Shown here one piece after another: positions 55,870-64,000 of a stretch of 64,000 nucleotides of DNA; the stretch's first letter is position 1; every line of letters begins with the position of its first letter. The stretch comes from Corydoras sp. C115 (lineage: Eukaryota > Chordata > Actinopteri > Siluriformes > Callichthyidae). Both the position numbers and the translations under genes were made by a program. Location of the stretch: positions 1 through 64,000 of the forward strand of contig JAFMOC010000173.1 of the NCBI GenBank assembly GCA_019802505.1, given 5' to 3'. The notes below the pieces were generated by a model. It was given only the letters and a program-made list of their open reading frames with translations. It had not been told where the DNA came from and did no database searches.

Positions 55870-56538
55870 GTTCGCCTCTCAGCGCTAGGGATTCCCGGTT
55901 CGAATCCCTATCTGGGTGGAGTTTCCATGTTCTCCCCGTGTCAGCGTGGGTTTCTTCCGGGTTCTCCGGTTTCCTCCCACAGTCCAAAAACATCGATCAA
56001 GTCAATTGAATTCTCAAAATTGCCCCATATAGAGTGTGTCTGTGTGAGTGAGTGTGTACCCAGCGATAGATTGGCGCCCTGTCCTGGGTGTATCTGCCCA
56101 GCGCCCGAAACGTTCTCCCCTGGATGGGCATGGGGACCCCCCCCCCCCCCAATAGAGGATAAAGCGGGAGATAATAAATGAATGAATAAAATCAGGGCGG
56201 CACAGTGGCATAGTGGTTGGCACGTTCGCCTCTCAGCACTAGGGATTCCCGGTTCGAATCCCCATCTGGGTGGAGTTTCCATGTTCTCCCCGTGTCCACG
56301 TGGGTTTCCTCCGGGTTCTCCGGTTTCCTCCCACAGTCCAAAACATGGTTCAAGTCAATTGAATTCTCAAAATTTCCCCATATAGAGTGTGTTTGAGTGA
56401 GTGTGTGCCCAGTGATGGATTGGCGCCCTGTCCTGGGTGTATCTGCCCAGCGCCCGAAACGTTCTCCCCTGGATGGGCATGGGGAACCCCACCGCGACCC
56501 TAATAGAGGATAAAGTGGGAGATAATGAATGAATGAAT
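55870..56538 (+). mobile_element. V-type SINE dimer sharing a junction with the 49-kb array
   Basis: Units 55870-56190 and 56198-56538 are joined by AATAAAATCAGGGCGGCAC, the same junction as in the 48.6-50.0-kb array. The second unit has the TGGCATAGTGG variant. AAAATCAG is not in the outer flanks here. Confidence 0.9.
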
Positions 56539-56539
56539 T

Positions 56540-57030
56540 TGAATCAAGAAATCTGCATCGCATATAAGGATGTTGTTTTACCTTTGTTTCTTATTCGGCT
56601 TTGCGTTTTAATTACACACTAATACTCAAATTAATCATTTAATAATGGCAGTGGGATTCTTTCACTCTTTTTTGCTTCTAATACTAATGCAACTTTACTT
56701 GAGCAGAACTGTTTGTTATAGTTTTTGTGTTGCATTGCAGTATAGGTACAGGATCTGAAAACGTTTGCCCCCATACCCTCACGTCACATCAAACCCACAC
56801 AAACACTAAGAAACCACACAAGGTGACTTTGTATGTATTATGCTGGGGACGTGCATTATTATTCCGGATGTGATGGGAGATGTGATATGAGCAACTGCAA
56901 TCATTAAACTAATAATTAGTTGTTTTTTTTAATTAATATGGCATTATTGTTCACCAGCATTGTATACAGCCTGTGCCAGTACTTGCAATTCCTCAAATCA
57001 GGTCGTATCTTATAACAGGGTCTGAATTGA
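56540..57030. other. Unique intronic sequence
   Basis: AT-rich, no repeats or exon signals recognised. Confidence 0.4.
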
Positions 57031-57034
57031 AACA

Positions 57035-57130
57035 TCCATTCATTCATCTTCTACCTCTATTGAGGTCACTGTGGGGTTCCCCATGCTCATCCAGGGGAGA
57101 ACATTCCAGGAGCTGGGCAGATACACTCAA
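57035..57130 (-). mobile_element. Fragment of V-type SINE tail
   Basis: Diverged reverse tail (TTGAGGTCACTGTGGGGTTC) stopping at ATACACTCA. Confidence 0.7.
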
Positions 57131-57183
57131 AAAACAAAGGTGGTGCATAGGTGGAAGTTTTGATTTGATAATGTGTGGTATAG

Positions 57184-57537
57184 AGCGGCACGGTGGCTTA
57201 GTGGTTGGCACGTTCTCCTCTCAGCACTAGGGATTCCCGGTTCGAATCCCCATCTGGGTGGAGTTTCCATGTTCTCCCCGTGTCCGCGTGGGTTTCCTCC
57301 GGGTTCTCCGGTTTCCTCCCACAGTCCAAAAACATGGATCAAGTCAGTTGAGTTCTCCAAATTGCCCCATATAGTGTGTATGTGTGCGTGTCTGTGTGAG
57401 TGTGTGCCCAGCGATAGATTGGCGCCCTGTCCTGGGTGGATCTGCCCAGCGCCTGAAACGTTCTCCCCTGGATGGGCGTGGGGAACCCCCCCCCGCGACC
57501 CTAATATAGGACAAAGCGGAAGATAATGAATGAATGA
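57184..57537 (+). mobile_element. V-type SINE, full length
   Basis: Forward copy flanked by ATGTGTGGTA. Confidence 0.91.
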
Positions 57538-57659
57538 ATGAATGAATGTGTGGTACCTGGTCTGAGAAGTTGGAGAACCACTAGTCTAGACTGTATAATT
57601 TTGATCCAATTACCCAATACGCATTTAAAAAAAAAACTATTGTAAACACAGTACAGTTA

Positions 57660-57920
57660 CCTCAGTAAACCTCTTTTCTGTGATTTATTCTTAATAATGC
57701 ACAACCTCAAGTGCCTTATTATTTTTATAAAAAGGTTACAAACACACTATAATAAAAAAAAAATTAAAAAAAGGTTTGCGTTTATTGGAAGCAATATATT
57801 AATAAACTGGACTCAGCTGATCGCTGAGTAACAGGATACCGGTGTCTTTAACAATGGAATACTGCCATCTAGTAGCCAAAATTATAGGCTGCAATTCATA
57901 AAATACAACAGGAAAATGAT
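57660..57920. mobile_element. Foldback repeat fragment
   Basis: Carries GTGATTTATTCTTAATAATG, ACTGCCATCTAGTAGCC and CGCTGAGTAACAGGATACC segments of the foldback family; one arm is missing. Confidence 0.55.
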
Positions 57921-57924
57921 GTAT

Positions 57925-58720
57925 ATCCATACCAGTGGTATGAGTAGCACAGTTTGAGCACCACTGGTTTAGTAGACATTTATGAAAACTTTTCTGATTG
58001 AAAACCCATAAATTGCTTCTGGCTTGAGCTTTACTTTAATTCTATTCTCTTGTCTGTAAGAGCTCTTGGGTCTAATTAAGCACGAGAGGTCTTGCTTGTC
58101 ACCGCATGAGTAATCGATAGAGACACAGGGCACCACTGAAATATCATTATTACAATTATTAAACATTTCTTGTGATGGAAATGCTGCTTTCTGCTAAAAC
58201 TGTGTACTCACACAATAGTCACTGCACCCAATTGTCACCATTATTCAGTTTATACGTTAATCACAAAAAAAAAACACGTCACAATATGATCGGTGTTTGT
58301 ACAGAAAAGCAATAACTCAAGAGTAACCATGTTCTTAAACATTTACAGAGGGGGTTGCCTGAGCTTTTGTTGCTTTTGTTTTTTCAGATGACAAATATCT
58401 GATAAAGGGATTTCGTGGGAAATCACCATGGTTATTGCAGGCTGCTTTGGAGCGATGTAGCATGCTCAGGCCGTGGGTGGAAATCAGAAGCTCCCTCACT
58501 ATCGTGCTGCTGTACAGCTGGTTCATTTAGATTAATGATGCTGCACCGTTTTTATTTTATAAAATTATGTTTAGGACTTTTTTAAAAAGTACACATTTGA
58601 CTCGTGTTGACTCGTGTGAATCCAGTCACTTTGTAGATTCTTTTAACCCCTTATTCATCCACAGAACAAGATGTATACATTTCATTTTCTTTATGGTTAA
58701 ATAATACACATTGTAAATAT
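57925..58720. other. Unique intronic segment
   Basis: About 800 bp without recognised repeats; no exon supported. Candidate conserved non-coding DNA. Confidence 0.3.
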
Positions 58721-58721
58721 G

Positions 58722-58915
58722 TCGGGGTCTTAGTGGTTAGCATGTTCTCCTCTCAGTGTTGAGGATCTAGGTTTGAATCCCAATCTGGGTGGAGTTTTTG
58801 TGTTCTCCATACGGGATCAGCGTGGGTTTTCACCGGGTTTTCCAATCTCCCACAGTCCAAAAACATGGATTTAAAGTAAATGAATGCTCTAAATTGCCCC
58901 ATATAGTGTGTGTTT
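58722..58915 (+). mobile_element. Degenerate V-type SINE head and core
   Basis: Forward copy stopping at CCCCATATAGTGTGTG. Confidence 0.72.
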
Positions 58916-59107
58916 ATTCAAGAAAATATTATAATCATTAATATCACATGTGGTACATGAGATAAGAACGAAATTATGGGTCACAGACCCCGGATTACCC
59001 TGTTCTTTTAAAGTTATAATTTAAATTTAAATTTTAAAGAAGAAAATGACCATTTTTTTTAAATACAGTATATAGATATGTGAAATATAATAGAATATAC
59101 AACTATG

Positions 59108-59132
59108 AATATATATATATATATATATATAT

Positions 59133-59166
<34 letters not shown>

Positions 59167-59260
59167 CTACATATATATATATATATATATATAGTTAAAA
59201 TATCTATATTATATATATATATATATATAGTTAAAATATTCTATATTATATGTATATGTG
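59108..59260. repeat. (AT)n microsatellite cluster
   Basis: Four AT tracts separated by short non-AT pieces, two of which repeat TATAGTTAAAATAT. Confidence 0.9.
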
Positions 59261-59668
59261 TGTGTATAAAGTAGTATACAATAGATATAAATATAGAATA
59301 TAAATATAGCAGCATATAAAATGTATATTGTGAGATGATGATGAGGTATTTTGGTGGAGTGATGATAACGTGTGTGAACGTCTTGTTTATGTGAGTGAGT
59401 GTATGATTGGAGCCCTGTCCCTGGTGTAAATTTTTCATTAATTTCTTTGATTAAGTTCCAAAACACTAGCAGGCTTAATGACAGGTAAAAAAAAAACTAT
59501 AAATGTAATTAGGGTTGGGTAAACTTTTGTTAATAGCAGAAGCCTTATTCTGCTCTCCATCATGTCTGTGCTATTTATAGAAGTGGGCCGGTTAAAAAAG
59601 TTTTTGTATGATAATGTGAAACCATCAGTGTAATTGCCTGATGTATCTCTCTGCTGTGTATGTTTCAG

Positions 59669-59924
59669 ATGAGAGGCTGTGTGCCGCTTTCGAACCGGCG
59701 TCGTGTAGCCGTAGCCATGAGGTTTCTCTGTGGTGGCAGGAGACTGTAAGGACATACGAGACGGCGGGAACTTTCTTACCATCATGTCGTACCACCATTC
59801 GCGAAATCGCCAAGGCCGGGCCAGTAGCGTGGAAGAGAGGATTGCAACCCCCATTCACAAAAGCTCCACCCCCACACACAAGAGTGCCTCCTCCTCCTCA
59901 TCGTCTCAGAGAGACAGCCGACAG
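59669..59924 (+). CDS. osbpl6: OSBPL6 first coding exon (CDS from 59784)
   Basis: OSBPL6 (ORP6) is an oxysterol-binding-protein-related lipid-transfer protein with PH and ORD domains, acting at ER and plasma-membrane contacts (family knowledge). This exon runs from acceptor TGTTTCAG to donor GTGAGC. The CDS starts at ATG 59784 and gives 47 codons, ending HKSSTPTHKSASSSSSSQRD-SRQ. Human OSBPL6 has HKTSTPTHRSASSSTSSQRD-SRQ at the same place, while its paralogue OSBPL3 differs. The first 18 residues (MSYHHSRNRQGRASSVEE) are unlike human. PH and ORD domains lie beyond the window. A 26-codon upstream ORF occupies 59669-59749. Confidence 0.88.
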
Positions 59925-60530
59925 GTGAGCCAAAGCTGGAACCACAGTCTTCTACGCCCAAGCTACAACCACACTCACATTTTTTTTTCTGTCGTATTTC
60001 GGATCTACAGCCTGTATTCAATAGAACAAATATATTCCAAACTGCTGCTTATTGGTTAACATGTAACCCATACACCCACTTTGAGATGATAAGACATATG
60101 ATACCACAGACCTGTGTCTGTTTCAGCTGCTGTACCTAATTGCATGCACTTTTGCATATGTGGGATTCGCCCGTGTGGTTTTCTATTCCATCACGATATA
60201 TTCCATTGGCTCGGGATATCCTCGAGCCCGAAGCATTTGAATTGGAATTTGGTTATGCGAACACTGACAGTGAAAAGAAACAGATGAGCAGATTGTGTAG
60301 TGTTCTCAATGTAAACTAGAAATATGAATGAAGAAGGAAATCAAAGCACATGATGGGATTCAGGCCGAGACCGGTCACACATGAGTAGTAAAGTAAGTCA
60401 TTCAACCTGAATTATTGATCAATTTGGGACTATATTATTATTATTGCAGTGTCTCCAAAGATCTTTCACTGATCAGTATGATGGACCTCACCTATCATCT
60501 AAAATTAATAATGTCTGTTTCGTGTATTAG
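59925..60530. other. OSBPL6 intron 2, unique part
   Basis: No repeats or exons recognised. Confidence 0.4.
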
Positions 60531-60838
60531 GGCGGCACGGTGGCTTAGTGGTTTAGCACGTTCTCCTCTCAGCGCTAGGGATTCCTGGTTCGAATCCCCA
60601 TCTGGGTGGAGTTTCCATGTTCTCCCCGTGTCCGCGTGGGTTTCCTCCGGGTTCTCCGGTTTCATCCCACAGTCCAAAAACATGGATCAAGTCAATTGAA
60701 TTCTCCTAAAATTGCCACATATAGAGTGTGTCTGTGTGAGTGAGTGTGTGCCCAGCGATGGATTGGCGCCCTGTCCTGGGTCTATCTGCCCAGCGCCCGA
60801 AACATTCTCCCCTGGATGGGCATGGGGAACCCAAGGAG
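60531..60838 (+). mobile_element. V-type SINE, tail truncated
   Basis: Forward copy that breaks off at GGGGAACCC and passes into the inverted duplicate segment. Confidence 0.88.
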
Positions 60839-60976
60839 GCTACCAAATACCCTCACCTCAGTTCTAGAATCACTGTCTGTGTGTTTTCAGTTCCACTGAT
60901 CATATAGATGGAACAACAATTCCATTCTGTGCTCCATCTGTTTCTCTACATATTTTGTTAGTCTGTTTGAGTATGG
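60839..60976 (+). repeat. ~145-bp inverted duplicate of 54779-54930
   Basis: Lies between two SINEs; it is the reverse complement of the 54.8-kb segment with a few substitutions. Confidence 0.88.
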
Positions 60977-61316
60977 GGTGGCTTAGTGCTTAGCACGTTC
61001 TCCTCTCAGCGCTAGGGATTCCCGGTTCGAATCCCCATCTGGGTGGAGTTTCCGTGTTCTCCCCGTTTCCACGTGGGTTTCCTCCGGGTTCTCCGGTTTC
61101 CTCCCACAGTCCAAAAACATGGATCAAGTCAATTAAATTCTCCAAAAATTGCCCCATATAGAGAGTGTGTCTATGTGAGTGAGTGTGTGCCCAGCGATGG
61201 ATTGGCGTCCTGTCCTGGGTGTATCTGCCCAGCGCCTGAAACGTTCTCCCCTGGATGGGCATGGGGAACCCCACCGCGACCCTAATAGAGGATAAAGCGG
61301 GAGATAATGAATAAAT
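60977..61316 (+). mobile_element. V-type SINE
   Basis: Forward copy beginning GGGTGGCTTAGTGCTTAGC and ending AATGAATAAATTAATG. Confidence 0.9.
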
Positions 61317-61940
61317 TAATGTTTCGTGTAAATGAATGTTTCGTGTAATGTTTCGAATAAATGAATGTTTCGTTTCGTATTAACACTGCATTCCAAAAAA
61401 GATTCTCTTACCTTTAGCGGTACAAAGGCTTGGGAACATGTGGCTCCTTTAAAAGTACACAGAGTTCTCTTGAGTTCCTCCAATAAGCCCAATTAGGTGT
61501 GATGTGGTTGCAGGTGAGATTTTCTTCAAAAATAACCTTCTTCAGTAACCCTGAATGAAAATTTGCTTTAATAAGTTTTTTTTTTTTTTTTTTTTGCTTG
61601 GCCTTTTCAACCAGTATCCACACATTATTATTACTTTATGATTTTTAAAACTCTGTATTTATTATTTTGTTCTATTAACATGCAAGTAGCGCATGAATGA
61701 CTATTTTTAATGTTGCTTGTTGATTTTACCAGAAATGTCTTGGTACTCTAAAATATATTCGTACTTGGAGAAAACCATTGTGGTAAATTCGATAGGGTGA
61801 CACGGTCCCAACAAAATAAGCTTTATTTTACCAAAAAGAGGGGGTTTGGATACAAGAACGCGATAATAACGCACTAATTAATACTGGCCTTCAACCGTTA
61901 GTAGTAATTTTTCCACAGGACAGGTACGGCAACACATGTT
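61317..61940. other. Intronic sequence
   Basis: A short AATGTTTCGTGTA-type tandem (61317-61378) and a T20 run at about 61577; otherwise nothing recognised. Confidence 0.4.
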
Positions 61941-61944
61941 TATT

Positions 61945-62190
61945 TTTCATTCATTCATTCATTCATTATCTCCCGCTTTATCCTCTATTAGGGTCGCGGT
62001 GGGGTTCCCCATGCCCATCCAGGGGAGAACGTCTCGGGCGCTGGGCAGATACACCCAGGACAGGGCGCCAATCCATCGCTGGGCACACACTCACTCACAC
62101 AGACACACTCTATATGGGGCAATTTGGAGAATTCAATTGACTTGATCCATGTTTTTAGACTGTGGGAGGAAACCGGAGAACCCGGAGGTG
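61945..62190 (-). mobile_element. V-type SINE, head missing
   Basis: Reverse copy breaking at GAACCCGGAGG next to an (AT)n tract; the head was lost with microsatellite growth. Confidence 0.88.
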
Positions 62191-62220
62191 AGAACCGGGA
62201 ATATATATATGCACCCACGT

Positions 62221-62221
<1 letters not shown>

Positions 62222-62288
<67 letters not shown>
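62222..62288. repeat. (AT)n microsatellite
   Basis: About 33 AT units between two SINEs of opposite orientation. Confidence 0.95.
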
Positions 62289-62291
<3 letters not shown>

Positions 62292-62302
62292 CTCTCCCTC
62301 CA

Positions 62303-62630
62303 GGCACGGTGGCTTAGTGGTTGGCACGTTCGCCTCTCAGCGTTAGGGATTCCCGGTTCGAATCCCCATCTGGGTGGAGTTTCCATGTTCTCCCCATGTC
62401 TGCGTGGGTTTCCTCCGGGTTCTCCGGTTTCCTCCCCAGTCCAAAAACATGGATCAAGTTAATTGCGTTCTCCAAATTGCCCCATATAGAGTGTGTTTGA
62501 GTGAGTGAGTGTGTCCCAGCGATGGATTGGCGCCCTGTCCTGGGTCTATCTGCCCAGCGCCCATTCTCCCCTGGATGGGCATGGGGAAGACCCTAATAGA
62601 GGATAAAGCGGGAGATAATGAATGAATAAT
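62303..62630 (+). mobile_element. V-type SINE
   Basis: Forward copy with small tail deletions, leading into an (AAT)n tract. Confidence 0.9.
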
Positions 62631-62800
62631 AATAATAATAATAATATAATCCCCATGTCAATGAAATAGTAGGTAATATTAATAAAGATAATGCTAATAA
62701 TAATAAATTAATAATAATAATAAAGTAATAATAATAATAATAAAGTAATAAATAATAATAAATATAAAATATATATATTATATACAGTATATAAGTAATA
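62626..62800. repeat. (AAT)n-rich tract
   Basis: Imperfect AATAAT repeats with AAAGTAATA interruptions, seeded at the SINE tail. Confidence 0.88.
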
Positions 62801-63282
62801 AATAACAATATATGATTTGTAACCTAGACCTGAGTTTGTGTTAAACAGTGAGAGTTTTTTCACAGTCACAGTAGCAGCAGAATGTCAAAATCTTAATTTT
62901 TATTTTTGTGCAAAAGGCATAATAGTGCAAAAAAAAAAGTCTTGTGTGCAATGGATTAATGGATTTATTTCCTTAGTAGTTAATATACACACCATCGCTG
63001 AAAGTTAGTCAAGATTAACTGTTAAGCTGTGTTCGAATTCTGGTGCTGCAATGACAATTACAATTAATTACACACACAGTTGTTCAGTTAATTTCTTTGT
63101 GAATGGATGTTAAAACCAAAAGGTAGTTTTGAATGTCAGCTGTACACACCTCGCTGGAGAAGAACGCTTTAGTATGCAGGAGCATGTTCTCCTCCTACAT
63201 TGTGATTACTAATTCTTGAGTCCAGGAGATAAGTATTGAGGACTGGAAGCTTTGTAACCAATTAATAAATGGTATTGTTAAA
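62800..63282. other. OSBPL6 intron 2, unique part
   Basis: No repeat or exon recognised. Confidence 0.4.
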
Positions 63283-63528
63283 TCCTGATGAAGCGTTTTG
63301 GACAGGTTAGCACTCCATCACAGGGCGGACACCCAAACACATTCACACTCGGGGATAATTTGATACCTCCGATTCACCCATCTTGCATGTTGTTAGATTG
63401 TGGGAGGAAACTGGAGCTACCTGAGGAAACCAATGTGGGGAAAACATGCAAACATTACACAAAAATCACCCTGCCCTCCCGTCTGGGGATTAAAACAAGG
63501 ATTTATTTTGCTGTGGGGTGACTGGGCT
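63283..63528 (-). mobile_element. Degenerate V-type SINE
   Basis: Old reverse copy (TAGATTGTGGGAGGAAACTG). Confidence 0.7.
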
Positions 63529-63532
63529 ACCC

Positions 63533-63868
63533 ATCCATCCATTATCTTCCGCTTTATCCTCTATTAGGGTCACGGTGGGGTTCCCCATGCCCATCCAGGG
63601 GAGAACGTTTCGGGCGCTGGGCAGATACACCCAGGACAGGGCGCCAATCTAACGCTGGGCACACACTCACTCACACAGACACACTCTATATGGGGCAATT
63701 TGGAGAACTCAATTGACTTAATCCATGTTTTTGGACTGTGGGAGGAAACCGGAGAATCCGGAGGAAACCCACGCGGACACGGGGAGGACATGGAAACTCC
63801 ACCCAGATGGGGATTCGAACCAGGAATCCCTAGCGCTGAGAGGAGAACATGCCAACCACTAAGCCACC
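63533..63868 (-). mobile_element. V-type SINE
   Basis: Full reverse copy flanked by TGACTGGGCTACC on both sides. Confidence 0.91.
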
Positions 63869-63939
63869 CAGTCTGTGACTGGGCTACCTGTCAATAATTA
63901 GATTTAGTGCATGTTTAAGCAACTTAACACATTCCTTAA

Positions 63940-64000
63940 TCATTCATTCATTCATTATCTCCCGCTTTATCCTCTATTAGGGTCGCGGTGGGGTTCCCCA
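63940..64000 (-). mobile_element. V-type SINE, cut by the window edge
   Basis: Tail of a reverse copy (TCTCCCGCTTTATCCTCTAT) running off the right end. Confidence 0.9.

Overview
This window is vertebrate nuclear DNA, almost certainly from a teleost fish. It shows split genes with GT-AG introns, fish-type tRNA-derived SINEs at extreme density, long (AT)n microsatellites and hAT-type DNA transposons. No bacterial-style genes, rRNA or functional tRNA genes were seen. The species cannot be named from the sequence.

Three protein-coding genes are supported, all on the + strand. (1) A MORC3-type chromatin ATPase occupies 2134-19025. Eighteen exons carry the GHKL ATPase, the CW zinc finger, an acidic/SUMO-related region and a C-terminal coiled coil; only the short first coding exon was not found. 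Two of its introns, at 5151 and 6849, look like minor-spliceosome (U12-type) introns, one of them AT-AC. (2) A complete RBM45 gene has its CDS in nine exons from 22460 to 30536 (464 codons, four RRMs). (3) The 5' end of OSBPL6 has a CpG-rich non-coding first exon ending at 36871 and a first coding exon at 59669-59924, separated by a 22.8-kb intron; the gene runs off the right edge. RBM45 next to OSBPL6 is, from memory, also the arrangement in human 2q31.

Most of the rest is repeats. One tRNA-derived SINE family with a V-SINE-like central domain occurs about 70-80 times, in both orientations and every state of decay. Many copies have clear 10-14 bp target duplications. Several form tandem arrays (21.2-22.1, 22.8-24.9, 27.4-28.1, 35.2-36.2, 42.4-43.7, 46.9-47.8, 48.6-50.0 and 55.9-56.5 kb). 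Other repeats are two further tRNA-derived SINE families (one amplified as a ~270-bp tandem at 38.3-40.0 kb), six members of a non-autonomous hAT family with 8-bp target duplications (one keeping a broken BED zinc finger), a large foldback repeat family, a probable solo LTR inside a SINE, two minisatellites (1-437 and 36990-37840), and many (AT)n tracts.

Layout: 1-2.1 kb minisatellite, SINEs and possible promoter; 2.1-19.8 kb MORC3; 19.8-22.2 kb AT-rich intergenic DNA and SINEs; 22.2-~31 kb RBM45; 31-36.4 kb SINE-rich intergenic DNA; 36.4-64 kb OSBPL6 first exon, giant repeat-filled intron, first coding exon and part of the next intron. The three genes are not an operon; they encode a chromatin/nuclear-body ATPase, an RNA-binding protein and a lipid-transfer protein.
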